The notes: a model not told the origin generated them from the sequence alone. Numbered from the stretch's first letter, positions 21,797 to 32,380 are shown. The stretch: DNA of 64,000 nt from Sideroxyarcus sp. (GCA_030652215.1 JAUSBC010000018.1:1-64000); one strand, 5' to 3'. Made by a program: numbers and translations.

Positions 21797-22659
21797 AAAC
21801 TCCGAAAAGAATCGCCCCGCTGGTGGAAGACGGTCTCGTCGACGAGGTCCTGCGCCAGTTAATGAGCGGCAAGGAAGCTACGGTCTATGTGGTGCGCTGC
21901 GGCGACGAAGTCCGCTGCGCCAAGGTATACAAGGAAGCCGACAAGCGCAGCTTCCGCCAAAGCGTGGATTACACCGAAGGCCGCAAAGTCAAAAACAGCC
22001 GCCGTGCCCGCGCCATGGAAAAAGGCACGAGCTATGGACGCAAAGCGCAGGAAGAAGCCTGGCAGAACGCCGAAGTGGACGCGCTGTATCGTCTCGCTGC
22101 CGCAGGCGTGCGTGTGCCCAAGCCGTACAACTTCCACGAAGGCGTGCTGCTGATGGAACTGGTGACCGACAGCGAAGGCAACGCCGCCCCGCGCCTCAAC
22201 GATCTGGTGCTCAGTCCGGAACTCGCGCGCGAATATCACCGCACCCTCATCACGCAAGTGGTGCGCATGCTATGTGCGGGCGTGATCCACGGCGACCTGT
22301 CCGAATACAACGTGCTGGTCGACAGCGCGGGCCCGGTGATCATCGACCTGCCCCAGGCCATAGACGCCGCCGCCAACAACCATGCCTGCCAGATGCTGTT
22401 GCGCGACGTGCAGAATCTCGCCACCTACTTCGGCCAGTTCGCGCCCGAACTGCTGACCAGCGACTACGGTAACGAAATCTGGGCGCTGTATCAGGGCAGC
22501 AAACTGAGCCCGGAGAGCGTCCTGACCGGACAGTTCAAGCGCATCGAAAAGCCCGTGGACCTGAACGGCGTCATGCGCGAAATCAACGACACGCTCAAGG
22601 AAGAAGAAGCCAGACAAATGGCGATCGCGATCCGCCTGGCTCGGGAACGTGCGGTATAG
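21793..22659 (+). CDS. RIO-type serine protein kinase
   Basis: MSGKEATVYVVRCGDEVRCAKVYK, HGDLSEYNVLV, VIIDLPQAID. Confidence 0.93.
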   Translation: MKTPKRIAPLVEDGLVDEVLRQLMSGKEATVYVVRCGDEVRCAKVYKEADKRSFRQSVDYTEGRKVKNSRRARAMEKGTSYGRKAQEEAWQNAEVDALYRLAAAGVRVPKPYNFHEGVLLMELVTDSEGNAAPRLNDLVLSPELAREYHRTLITQVVRMLCAGVIHGDLSEYNVLVDSAGPVIIDLPQAIDAAANNHACQMLLRDVQNLATYFGQFAPELLTSDYGNEIWALYQGSKLSPESVLTGQFKRIEKPVDLNGVMREINDTLKEEEARQMAIAIRLARERAV

Positions 22660-22738
22660 CCTTGGCGCAAATGTTGCCGCGATTTGCATCGAAACCCGAC
22701 TGTGATAGCGTGGGCGAACATCGGGAATGGAGATAACC

Positions 22739-23413
22739 ATGTTTACCAAAGCCACCTTCAAATTCCTCAACGAACTCGCCGCGAACAACAACCGGGCATG
22801 GTTCGAGGAGAACAAACCACGTTACGAATCTCTGGTGCGCGAACCCGCGCTGGATTTCATCGAGGCCATGGACCCCGTATTGGCGAAGTTCGCGCCCAAC
22901 TTCCGCGCGGAGCCGCGCAAGGTGGGCGGTTCCCTGATGCGCGTGTTTCGCGACACGCGTTTTTCGCGCGACAAGACCCCGTACAAAACCAACATCGGCA
23001 TCCAGTTCCGCCACCAACTCGGCAAGGACGTGCATGCACCCGGGTTCTACGTGCATATCGCGACCGACGAATGCTTCTTCGGTGCGGGTAGCTGGCATCC
23101 GGAATCCGATCAATTGGCCAAGTACCGCGACTACATCGCGCAGAAACCCGAGAAATGGTTCGCCGCACGCGACGATAAGAAATTCGCCGCGCAGTGGGAC
23201 TTATGGGGTGACAGCCTGACGCGTCCGCCGCGCGGCTACGCAGCCGATCATCCCGCGATAGAAGATTTGAAGCGCAAGGATTTCGTGGCTCTGGCTGCGC
23301 TATCCGCCGCCGAAGTCACCGGGCCGGGTCTGGTCAAACTGGCGGGCAGCCGCTTTGCCACGGCCGCCCCGTTCATGAAGTTTTTGTGCGAGGCGCTGGA
23401 AATCGCGTATTGA
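22739..23413 (+). CDS. DUF2461 family protein
   Basis: LNELAANNNRAWFEENKPRYE, RFSRDKTPYKTNIGIQFRH. Confidence 0.88.
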   Translation: MFTKATFKFLNELAANNNRAWFEENKPRYESLVREPALDFIEAMDPVLAKFAPNFRAEPRKVGGSLMRVFRDTRFSRDKTPYKTNIGIQFRHQLGKDVHAPGFYVHIATDECFFGAGSWHPESDQLAKYRDYIAQKPEKWFAARDDKKFAAQWDLWGDSLTRPPRGYAADHPAIEDLKRKDFVALAALSAAEVTGPGLVKLAGSRFATAAPFMKFLCEALEIAY

Positions 23414-23506
23414 AGATGCGCGCGTGGCGCGGGCCGTCCGTATGCTGCTTACCTTCAGCCCCGGTTCGTATTACCATGCAGACACCACAACCCGAGGAGA
23501 ACCATC

Positions 23507-23578
23507 ATGGCTAAAGGTCAGCAACGCAAGAACAAGGAAGAGAAGAAGCCCAAGAAGAAACCGACACCGGCCATTTGA
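23507..23578 (+). CDS. Small lysine-rich protein (23 aa)
   Basis: GAGGAG Shine-Dalgarno at 23494-23499 then ATG; MAKGQQRKNKEEKKPKKKPTPAI; too short for the track. Confidence 0.6.
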   Translation: MAKGQQRKNKEEKKPKKKPTPAI

Positions 23579-23609
23579 GGTGCTCACACCCGGGCCGGCC
23601 GCCGCCGGT

Positions 23610-23927
23610 TCAGGACACTATCTGATAAGGGTCCATCGTCACCGATTCGGCCCTGTGTCCCAGCAAGACCACCCGTCCTTCGATTCTCGTATTCCCCGTC
23701 TCGCTGAATTCAAAACGATAAATGCGGCGCAGCACGCGGCGCCCGGATTCGTCGCGCACCAGTTCCAACCCGACACGCGCAACCGTATCGTCGAGAAACT
23801 GCACATCCGCGTTGTCGCAGGCTCGCTTGCCCAAATCGCGGGCATGTTCAAGCGCGCGCAGGCTGTCCAGCCAGTACCATACCAGCGCGGCCAGCAACAG
23901 CAGAAGAATTAAACTTGCCACATCCAT
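23610..23927 (-). CDS. DUF3301-like membrane-anchored protein
   Basis: N-terminal TM, ARVGLELVRDESGRRVLRRIYRFEFSETGNTRIEGRVVLLG. Confidence 0.8.
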   Translation of the reverse strand: MDVASLILLLLLAALVWYWLDSLRALEHARDLGKRACDNADVQFLDDTVARVGLELVRDESGRRVLRRIYRFEFSETGNTRIEGRVVLLGHRAESVTMDPYQIVS

Positions 23928-24182
23928 GGCCGAACTTCCTGAAAAAAACGCGATCCGTTGCCGCGATTTTACCGTGGAAGTATCCCGGTTCAGGCGCAAA
24001 GAGGCTCGCCATTGCTGTGAGGGCATGCCGGTTATAGCCATTTTTCGGTAGCGTTTAGTCCTTCCCAAGCCGACTGAGATGCTTCAGACTACCGCGCAGT
24101 TTTGCGTTTAATAAGCCCATCATGCGAAAGCGGTTTTGCTTATCTAAACATCTCACTGGCATCGCGGAACGGACGGACTCGG

Positions 24183-27100
24183 ATGAATCAAACAAAAATC
24201 TCAACCCGCCTGCTGTTGGGCTTCTCGCTGACCTTGCTGGGCGCCCTGATCGTGGCAGGAATAGGCCTGTTCAGCGTCACCCATCTTTCCCGGATTGTTA
24301 CAGACATCCACGCTCACCCGTTTGTCGTGTCCAACACCATCACGGGAATCAGGGCGGATGTCCTTCTGGTGCAGAGCATCGTGGGCGATATGGAGCACGC
24401 AGCCAATTCCGCCGAGATCGAGCGCCTGCGGCTGCAGTTGCTGGAGTTGCGGGCTGCGGCGGACAAGGACGTGGCCACCGTGCGCAGGATGTATCTGGGC
24501 CCCAAGTCGGACGTGGACGATATTGCCTCGGCATGGACAGAATTGCGCGCCGCCCGCGACGAAACCATCAACCTGATGCTGGCAGGACGAACTGCCGAGG
24601 CGATTGCCAAGCACGGCAAGCGCGATTCCGCCTTGATGGAAACTGTGCTGAAGCGAGTGGATGTGGTCAGGAACTTTGCATTCGCAAAGGCCGCCGAACT
24701 CGAACAGCAAGCCAGGGATAAAGCTCAATCGGCCGTGCGGCTGGTCTCCATCGCTTTCATCGTTGTTCTCGTCGGCGGCTTTGCAATGACGCTGCTGATC
24801 ATGCGCAGCGTCAAACAATCGCTGCAACAGGCGTCCACCACAGTGCAGAAGTTGATCGAAGGCAGCGGGGACAAGGTGCGCGTGGCGGAAGCCATCAGCG
24901 CCGGCGACCTCGGCCAGGAGCCGGTATTGTCGGAGCCCCTGCAACTGGATTTGAACCGTTTGCCCAACGATGAAATCGGAACCCTGATCAGGGCCGCGTC
25001 CCGCATGAGCGAAATTCAATGCGCGCTGGATGAGGCGTTTCACAAGATGACGCTTTCCCTGCGCCAGGACCGGGAAGCAGTGCGTGCCCTGGACTGGCTG
25101 AAGAGCGGACAGAACGAACTGAATGCATTGATGCGCGGGGAGCAGGGCGTCGCAGAGATGTCAAACAGGGTGCTGGCGTACCTGGCTGACTATCTCAAGG
25201 CCGGCGTGGGCGCCTTGTACCTGTTCGACGAGCATCGCAGCGAACTCTACCTGGCCGCCTCCTATGCCTGTACGCCGCGCAAGAATGCCGGCGACCGTCT
25301 GGGGCTGGGCGAAGGCCTGGTCGGGCAGGCGGCGCGCGAAAAGAAAGTGATCGTCGTCTCCGGAATCCCGCCCGATTACCTGCCCATCGGCTCCGCGCTG
25401 GGCGAGTCCGCGCCCAAGGCCGTCTCGCTCATCCCCTTGATGCACGGCAAGCGCCTCGTGGGTGTGATCGAGATGGGATCGTTCAGGGAATTCGACCGCA
25501 CCGAACTGGAATTTTTGGAGCGCGCCAGGGAAGGGATTGCCATCGGTCTGGACATGACGCTTGCGCGCCACGCCATGGCGGAACTGCTGGAAGAGACGCA
25601 GCAGCAAACCGAGGAGTTGCGGGTGCAGCAGGAAGAGCTGCAGCAAAGCAGCGAGGAACTGGAGGAACGCGCGCAGTTGCTGGAGCAGCAGCGCGACAAG
25701 ATACGCAGCAGCAACGAGCGGGCGGAAGCGGCCAACCAGAAATTGCAGCAGCAGGCGGAGGAGCTTGGCCGCATCAGCAACTACAAATCGGAATTCCTGG
25801 CCAACATGTCCCACGAACTCCGCACGCCGCTCAACAGCCTGATGATCCTTTCCAATCTGCTGACGCAGAACAAGGAAGGCAACCTGACCGAGAAACAGGT
25901 GGAATTCGCGGCAACCATCCACAATGCGGGCAAGGATCTGCTGAATCTCATCAGCGACATTCTCGATCTTTCCAAGATCGAGTCCGGCCACATGCAGATG
26001 GACTATGCCGAAGTATCGACCGGCGCGATGTGCGATGCGTTGCAGGCGCTGTTCACGCCCGTCGCCAGACAGAAGAATCTGTCCTTCCACATGTGCATCG
26101 AGGCGGATGCACCGCCGGCATTCCGCGGCGACGAGCAGCGCATCCGGCAAATCCTGAAAAATCTGGTGTCGAACGCGCTGAAATTCACCGCGCAGGGCGA
26201 AGTGGCGCTGCGCGTGTTCGCTCCCGCCGGACACGAAAATCCGCTGCCGGTCCGGGCGGTCGCCTTCGCCGTGAGCGATACCGGCATCGGCATTCCCGCC
26301 GACAAACAGAAACTGATCTTCCAGGCTTTCCAGCAGGCCGACGGCTCCATCAGCCGCAAGTACGGCGGCACCGGTCTGGGCCTGTCCATCTCGCTGCAGT
26401 TGGCCCGCGCCATGCACGGCGACGTGCAAATGCGCAGCCTGGAAGGCGGCGGCAGCGTGTTCACCCTGTATCTGCCGTTTGAGGAAACGGCCGCGCAGTT
26501 CGCCGAGCCCGGCACGAACAGGGACAACGCGCTGTCGGCGGAAACCAAATTCTTCATGGCCGTTCAGGGCGACGAATCCGCCTACCTGTCGGCGCCCGTC
26601 CCGGACGATCGCGACCATTTGAAACCGGGAGACAAGAGCATCCTGGTAATCGAGGACGATCTCGACTTCGCCGGGATACTTAGAGAGATGATCAACAAGC
26701 GGGGCTTCGCGGTATTGGCGGCGGCGAACGGGGAAAGCGGCGTCGCCCTGGCCGAACGCTATGCACCGAGCGCGATCATCCTCGACGTGGCGCTGCCCCA
26801 CATCGACGGATGGCGCGTGATGCGCCACCTCAAGGACAATCCCCGCACCCGCCACATCCCGGTGCATTTCATTACCTGCATGGACGACCGGCATCAGGCG
26901 CTGGTCATGGGCGCCATCGGCTTCGTCACCAAACCGGTCAGCGCCGAGCAGTTGGACAAGGTATTCCAGACCATTGAGGGTTCCATCGACAAAACGGTGA
27001 AACGCCTGCTGATCGTTGAAGACAACGCGAGCGAGGCGAAGAGCATGGTCGCGTTGCTGGAAGAGGCGGGCGTCGAAATCACGGTGGTGGCAAGCGGGGA

Positions 27101-27809
27101 AGAAGCGATTCCCCTGCTTGCGTCCGGCACGTTCGATTGCATGGTGCTCGACCTGGGCCTGTCCGACATGTCCGGATTCGACCTGCTGGCGCGCGTCGGC
27201 AGCATGGAAGGGACGCGGCGGATACCGGTCATCATCCATTCCGGGCGCGAGCTCAGCCACGAGGATGAACGCAAACTGCGGCGCCATGCCGAGAGCATCG
27301 TCATCAAGGGCGTCAGGAGCCCGGAGCGCCTGTTGAACGAAGTCACCCTGTTTCTGCACCTGGTGGAAAGCGAGCTGCATCCCGACAAACAGCGCATGAT
27401 CCGCACCGCGCTGGACAGGGAAGCCATGCTGGATGGGCGCAAGGTGCTGCTGGTGGACGACGATATGCGCAATGTCTTTTCCCTCTCCAGCGTGCTGGCG
27501 GAAAAGAGCATGCAGGTGATCGAGGCCGAAAACGGCGTGGAAGCGCTCGCCCGCCTGAACGAGCATTCCGACATTGCGGTTGTGCTCATGGACATCATGA
27601 TGCCGGAGATGGACGGTTACACCGCCATGCGCGCGATCCGCAAGGACCCCCGCTTCGCGGATCTCCCCATCATCGCCATGACCGCCAAGGCCCTGAAAGG
27701 CGATCACGAAAAATGCCTGGAAGCGGGCGCCAGCGATTACATCGCGAAGCCGGTCGACATGGAAAAGCTGTTTTCGCTGATCCGGGTCTGGACCTTCCAG
27801 CGGGCGTGA
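24183..27809 (+). CDS. Hybrid sensor histidine kinase (TM sensor, GAF, coiled coil, HisKA, HATPase, three receiver domains)
   Basis: FLANMSHELRTPLNSL, GTGLGLSIS, three REC modules (SILVIEDD, RLLIVEDN, KVLLVDDD). Confidence 0.93.
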   Translation: MNQTKISTRLLLGFSLTLLGALIVAGIGLFSVTHLSRIVTDIHAHPFVVSNTITGIRADVLLVQSIVGDMEHAANSAEIERLRLQLLELRAAADKDVATVRRMYLGPKSDVDDIASAWTELRAARDETINLMLAGRTAEAIAKHGKRDSALMETVLKRVDVVRNFAFAKAAELEQQARDKAQSAVRLVSIAFIVVLVGGFAMTLLIMRSVKQSLQQASTTVQKLIEGSGDKVRVAEAISAGDLGQEPVLSEPLQLDLNRLPNDEIGTLIRAASRMSEIQCALDEAFHKMTLSLRQDREAVRALDWLKSGQNELNALMRGEQGVAEMSNRVLAYLADYLKAGVGALYLFDEHRSELYLAASYACTPRKNAGDRLGLGEGLVGQAAREKKVIVVSGIPPDYLPIGSALGESAPKAVSLIPLMHGKRLVGVIEMGSFREFDRTELEFLERAREGIAIGLDMTLARHAMAELLEETQQQTEELRVQQEELQQSSEELEERAQLLEQQRDKIRSSNERAEAANQKLQQQAEELGRISNYKSEFLANMSHELRTPLNSLMILSNLLTQNKEGNLTEKQVEFAATIHNAGKDLLNLISDILDLSKIESGHMQMDYAEVSTGAMCDALQALFTPVARQKNLSFHMCIEADAPPAFRGDEQRIRQILKNLVSNALKFTAQGEVALRVFAPAGHENPLPVRAVAFAVSDTGIGIPADKQKLIFQAFQQADGSISRKYGGTGLGLSISLQLARAMHGDVQMRSLEGGGSVFTLYLPFEETAAQFAEPGTNRDNALSAETKFFMAVQGDESAYLSAPVPDDRDHLKPGDKSILVIEDDLDFAGILREMINKRGFAVLAAANGESGVALAERYAPSAIILDVALPHIDGWRVMRHLKDNPRTRHIPVHFITCMDDRHQALVMGAIGFVTKPVSAEQLDKVFQTIEGSIDKTVKRLLIVEDNASEAKSMVALLEEAGVEITVVASGEEAIPLLASGTFDCMVLDLGLSDMSGFDLLARVGSMEGTRRIPVIIHSGRELSHEDERKLRRHAESIVIKGVRSPERLLNEVTLFLHLVESELHPDKQRMIRTALDREAMLDGRKVLLVDDDMRNVFSLSSVLAEKSMQVIEAENGVEALARLNEHSDIAVVLMDIMMPEMDGYTAMRAIRKDPRFADLPIIAMTAKALKGDHEKCLEAGASDYIAKPVDMEKLFSLIRVWTFQRA

Positions 27810-27816
27810 GGAAATC

Positions 27817-28662
27817 ATGAAACCGGAAACCGTGGAGGACCTTGAAATTCGGCTGCTGCTGGAAGGCATCCATCACATTTACGGCTACGACTTCCGCGAG
27901 TATGCCCAATCCTCGATCAAGCGCAGGCTGACCCACTGGCTGGCCGAGTCCGAATTCGGCACGTTCTCCGAAGCGCAATCGCGACTGTTGCGCGAGCGCA
28001 GCCTGTTCGAAGATCTGCTGCGCACAATCACGGTCAACGTCACCGAAATGTTTCGCGATCCGGCCTTCTTCAAGTCGGTGCGCGAGCAAGTGGTGCCGTT
28101 CCTCAAGACCTATCCCTTCGTCAAAATTTGGCATGCCGGCTGCGCCACCGGTGAGGAAGCCTATTCCATGGCGATCCTGCTCAACGAGGAAGGCATGGTG
28201 GGGCGCTACCGGATCTACGCGACGGACATCAACGAGACCGTGCTGGATAAGGCGGAAGAGGGCGTGATGCCGCTGGCCCAGATGCAACGCTTCACGCGCA
28301 ACTACCAGCAGAGCGGCGGCGCGGCCTCGTTCGCCAACTACTATTCCGCCCGCCACGACCACGCCATCCTCAATCCCTCCCTGAAGCAGGACATCGTGTT
28401 TTCCCCGCACAATCTCGCCACCGATGCGGCATTCGGGGAAATGAACATGGTGCTGTGCCGGAACGTGATGATCTATTTCAAGCATTCCCTCAAGGAGCGC
28501 TGCCTGCAGCTGTTCGACGACAGTCTGCGTGCCGGCGGTTTCCTGTGCCTGGGACTCAAGGAAACGCTGGCGACAAAAGAAATCAACGCGACGTACGAGG
28601 AGCTCGCACCTCCCCTGCGCATCTACCGTAAACGCTACCTCACTCAGGCGGAGACCAGATGA
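27817..28662 (+). CDS. CheR-type protein-glutamate methyltransferase
   Basis: TVNVTEMFRDPAFF, IWHAGCATGEEAYSMAI, CRNVMIYF. Confidence 0.93.
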   Translation: MKPETVEDLEIRLLLEGIHHIYGYDFREYAQSSIKRRLTHWLAESEFGTFSEAQSRLLRERSLFEDLLRTITVNVTEMFRDPAFFKSVREQVVPFLKTYPFVKIWHAGCATGEEAYSMAILLNEEGMVGRYRIYATDINETVLDKAEEGVMPLAQMQRFTRNYQQSGGAASFANYYSARHDHAILNPSLKQDIVFSPHNLATDAAFGEMNMVLCRNVMIYFKHSLKERCLQLFDDSLRAGGFLCLGLKETLATKEINATYEELAPPLRIYRKRYLTQAETR

Positions 28663-30500
28663 TCGACGAAAACACAGCCATTCTGCTGGTGGACGACCGT
28701 CCGGAAAACCTGGTGGCCCTGGAGGCCGTGCTGGATTTTCCGGGACTGGATCTGGTGAAAGCGGGATCGGGGAACGAAGCGCTCAAGCTCAGCCTGAAGC
28801 GGGACTTCGCACTGGTGCTGCTGGACGTGCAGATGCCCGGCATGAGCGGGTTCGAAACCGCAGAGTTGATGCGGGCCAATCCCAAGACCAGGCATTTGCC
28901 CATCATCTTTGTGACCGCAGGCATGGGCGATGCGCAACTCCAGTTCAAGGGCTACGAACTGGGGGCGGTGGATTATCTGATCAAGCCCTTCGAGCCCCAC
29001 GTCCTGCAAAGCAAGGTGAAAGTGTTCCGGGAGCTGCATTGCCAGCGCCGCAAACTCGAACACGCCCACCAGGAGCAGATGTTCGATGCCATGCGCGAAG
29101 GCTACGTGCGCTGCAAAATGCTGTACGAAGACGGCCGGCCGGCGGACTGTGTGTGCATCAATGCGAATTCCATCGTCGAGCAGACCGCGGGCATCGGCAG
29201 TATTGCGGGTTTGAAAGCCAGCGAGATCATTCCCGGAATTTGCGAAACCAACCCGGAAGCCTTTGCGATCTGCGGAAGGGTGGCGGCCACCGGTAATCCG
29301 GAAATTTTCGAAATGCATCTGGAGCAAACGGGGCAATGGTATTCCGTATCCGTTTACAGCACGGAAAAATCGTACTTCGTTGCCATGATTCAGGACATCA
29401 CCGAGCGCGAACTGGCCAAGCAGGAAATGCTGGTCATGAACAACCAGCTGACGCACGAAGTTGCCAAGCGAACTTCCGATCTGGCCGCACTCACCGCGCA
29501 TATCCAGGATATCGCGGAAGCGGAGCGGGCCCGTATTGCGCGCGAACTGCATGACGAACTGGGCAGCGCGCTGGTCGGCATGGCCATGGAAGTCGGGCAC
29601 CTGAAAGGAAAAACAACGGATGCCACGCTGGAGAAGGGCCTGTCCGCCATTAAGGAACTCATTTCAAGTGCCATCCAGATTCAGCGCAACGTCATCAACC
29701 AGCTCTATCCGAATGTTCTCGCCAATGACGGTTTCGCCAGCGCGGTGGAATGGCTGGTCACTGAATTCAGGCAGCACTCTGGTATCGAGGTTGAACTGCT
29801 CCTGCACCAGGAACAAATCGACATGCAGCAGACTTTTGCGCTGGCAGCCTATCGCATCACGCAGGAATGCCTGACCAACATTGCCAAGCACGCCGGGGCC
29901 AGCAAAGTGCTGGTCGAGGCCGGCGCCGAGGACGGATTCCTCGATCTGACCATACACGACAACGGCAAAGGATTGCCCGCCGAAGTAAAGAACGGCGGAC
30001 ACGGAATATTCGGCATGATGGAGCGTGCGCGCTATCTGGGCGGTTCGATGGAGATCGGCAGCGAGGACGGCAAGGGTACGACGGCCCGGCTGCGCATCCC
30101 CCTGGCCGAACCAAAACTGAAAAGCAAAAAGCGCGTATTGGTGGTCGATGATCACGCCATCGTGCGCGATGCCTTGCGGCGGCTGCTCGGCGACACGGAC
30201 GATTTCTCGGTCGAAGGCGAGGCGGCAGACGGGAAAACCGCCGTGCAGATGGCAATCGACGGGGACTGGGATGTGATGCTGCTGGATATTTCCCTGCCGA
30301 AGATGAACGGCCTGGTCGTGCTCGAAGAAGTCATGGCTGTGAAGTCCAGCCTGCCCGTCATCATGCTCAGCAGCTACTCGCAGGACGTATACGGCGACGA
30401 AGCGGTTGCTAAAGGAGCGGCCTGCTACCTGGAGAAGGGCGAAACCGAAAGGCTGGTCGAGACCATGCGGCGCGTCACGTTGCTTTATCAGCCCATTTGA
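28659..30500 (+). CDS. Hybrid signalling protein: REC, PAS-like, HisKA_3 and HATPase, C-terminal REC without HTH
   Basis: AILLVDDRPENL; RARIARELHDELG; GHGIFGMMERA; RVLVVDDHAIVRDALR ending just after REC. Confidence 0.9.
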   Translation: MIDENTAILLVDDRPENLVALEAVLDFPGLDLVKAGSGNEALKLSLKRDFALVLLDVQMPGMSGFETAELMRANPKTRHLPIIFVTAGMGDAQLQFKGYELGAVDYLIKPFEPHVLQSKVKVFRELHCQRRKLEHAHQEQMFDAMREGYVRCKMLYEDGRPADCVCINANSIVEQTAGIGSIAGLKASEIIPGICETNPEAFAICGRVAATGNPEIFEMHLEQTGQWYSVSVYSTEKSYFVAMIQDITERELAKQEMLVMNNQLTHEVAKRTSDLAALTAHIQDIAEAERARIARELHDELGSALVGMAMEVGHLKGKTTDATLEKGLSAIKELISSAIQIQRNVINQLYPNVLANDGFASAVEWLVTEFRQHSGIEVELLLHQEQIDMQQTFALAAYRITQECLTNIAKHAGASKVLVEAGAEDGFLDLTIHDNGKGLPAEVKNGGHGIFGMMERARYLGGSMEIGSEDGKGTTARLRIPLAEPKLKSKKRVLVVDDHAIVRDALRRLLGDTDDFSVEGEAADGKTAVQMAIDGDWDVMLLDISLPKMNGLVVLEEVMAVKSSLPVIMLSSYSQDVYGDEAVAKGAACYLEKGETERLVETMRRVTLLYQPI

Positions 30501-30520
30501 ACCAACACCCCCCAACTGCG

Positions 30521-30550
30521 CAGGTTGGGCAAAGCGCAGCGTGCCCAACA
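30521..30550 (+). repeat. Single arm of palindromic intergenic repeat family A
   Basis: GCAGGTTGGGCAAAGCGCAGCGTGCCCAAC, as at 36299. Confidence 0.85.
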
Positions 30551-30652
30551 CGCACCCGCTCTTCGCAGCGGTCGGGCGCATCCGCGTTGGCGATGTGCTC
30601 CGGTTCGCCGCCCATTTTATTTTCGCGGTCGCCTATCGAAATTCATGCGCCG

Positions 30653-32167
30653 TTACGGCATGGAGATGGTGGGCGTGAGCCAACTGTTGCCATCGCGCGC
30701 CACCATCAGGTCGGCCGATTCCGGCCCCCAAGATCCCGCTGCGTAGTTGGGGAAATCCAGCGCCGGATTTTCCGCCCAGACCTCAATGACCGGCATGAGC
30801 AGCGACCATGCCGCTTCCACCTGATCGGTACGCATGAACAGCGTGGCATCGCCGACCATGACATCCCACAGCAGCGTTTCGTAGGCGGCCGGCACCTCGA
30901 CCTGAAATGCCTGCGAGTAGCAGAAGCGCATGTCGACAGGGCGCAGGCGCAACATCGGCCCGGGTTCCTTGGCCATGAATTTGAGCACGATACCCTGCTC
31001 GGGACTCAGCTGTATGACGAGCCGCGTCGGTTGCGAATTCAGGCCCGCCGAGGCCGGAAATGCCCGATGCGGAACGTCGCGGAAGCGGATGGAAATTTCC
31101 GACACGCCGGCCGCGAGGCGCTTGCCGGTGCGCAAATAGAACGGGACGCCCTGCCAGCGCCAGTTGTCGATATACAGCTTGAGCGCTGCATAGGTTTCCG
31201 TGTTCGAATGCGGGTCGACCTTGGGCTCGTCGCGGTAGGCGGGTAGTTTCGCGCCCTGTATCCAGCCCTCGGCATACTGGCCGCGCGCGGCAAAGGCGCT
31301 CACCATGTCGTGCGTTATCGGGCGCACGGCACGCAGCACATCGGCCTTCTTGCCCCGAATGTCGTCCGCATCGTAGTTAACCGGCGGCTCCATGGCGACC
31401 AGGCACAGCAACTGGAACAGGTGATTCTGCACCATGTCGCGCAGCGCGCCGGTATGTTCGTAGAAGCTGCCGCGCTGCTCCACGCCCAGGGTTTCGGCCA
31501 CGGTGATGGTGACGTGATCCACATAGCGCCGGTTCCATATGGGCTCAAAAATCGGGTTCGCAAAACGCATGGCCAGAATGTTCTGCACGGTTTCTTTGCC
31601 CAGAAAATGATCGATGCGAAACAGTTGCCGTTCTTCGAAAATCCGGCCCAGTGCATCGTTGGTTGCGCGGAAGGATGCCAAATCGTTGCCGAGCGGCTTT
31701 TCCACCACCAGGCGCACATGGTCGCGATCCTGCGTCAGCCCGGCGGCGCTAATACCGAGCGCAATCGGCTCGAACAGCGAAGGTGGTGTGGCGAGGTAGA
31801 ACACGCGATCAGTCTTGTTGCCCCAATCGGCTTCCTGCGCGGCCAACGTTTGGGCCAGGTTCCTGAAGCCCGCAGGGTCGGTCGCGTCCAGCTTGATGTG
31901 GCGGATCATGCCGGAAAAGGCTTGCCAGGCATCTGCAGGCGGCACTCCGCGGCGCGAATTCTTGGCAACCCCGACGCGATAGTGTTCGACGAGCGCGGCA
32001 TCGTCGCTGTCGGCGCGGCCAACGGCCAGCAGCCGGAAGCGCTTCGGCAGCCGATCATCGAGGAACAGGTTGAACAGGGCCGGCACCACCTGGCGCCACG
32101 ACAGGTCGCCGCTGGCGCCGAACAGGACAAACAGCGTATCGCCCGGGACTTTCGTCGTTTTCATCAT
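30653..32167 (-). CDS. zwf: Glucose-6-phosphate 1-dehydrogenase
   Basis: FGASGDLSWRQVVPALF, RIDHFLGKETVQNILAMRFAN. Confidence 0.96.
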   Translation of the reverse strand: MMKTTKVPGDTLFVLFGASGDLSWRQVVPALFNLFLDDRLPKRFRLLAVGRADSDDAALVEHYRVGVAKNSRRGVPPADAWQAFSGMIRHIKLDATDPAGFRNLAQTLAAQEADWGNKTDRVFYLATPPSLFEPIALGISAAGLTQDRDHVRLVVEKPLGNDLASFRATNDALGRIFEERQLFRIDHFLGKETVQNILAMRFANPIFEPIWNRRYVDHVTITVAETLGVEQRGSFYEHTGALRDMVQNHLFQLLCLVAMEPPVNYDADDIRGKKADVLRAVRPITHDMVSAFAARGQYAEGWIQGAKLPAYRDEPKVDPHSNTETYAALKLYIDNWRWQGVPFYLRTGKRLAAGVSEISIRFRDVPHRAFPASAGLNSQPTRLVIQLSPEQGIVLKFMAKEPGPMLRLRPVDMRFCYSQAFQVEVPAAYETLLWDVMVGDATLFMRTDQVEAAWSLLMPVIEVWAENPALDFPNYAAGSWGPESADLMVARDGNSWLTPTISMP

Positions 32168-32380
32168 AGCGTTCTCCTGGATGCGCCAATTTTTGACCCG
32201 GCATGGCGCGCTGCGTTCCACCCTTGTCGGAGGCGGGTTATGACGACCGCTTGGATTTACCTGCAGCTGCTGCCATCAGGTATGAACAGTAGAAAAATAT
32301 TTCGCGGAAAGGTGTAAGGTGACTGCTGTCGCCCGATGAGCCGGGCTGAAGTTGCTGTCGATTGTACAGGAGAGTCCGTT

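Noticed and set aside
25161-27869. 902-aa minus-strand ORF opposite the hybrid kinase
   Set aside because: His/Gln/Arg-rich antisense translation of a high-GC gene with no recognisable domain.
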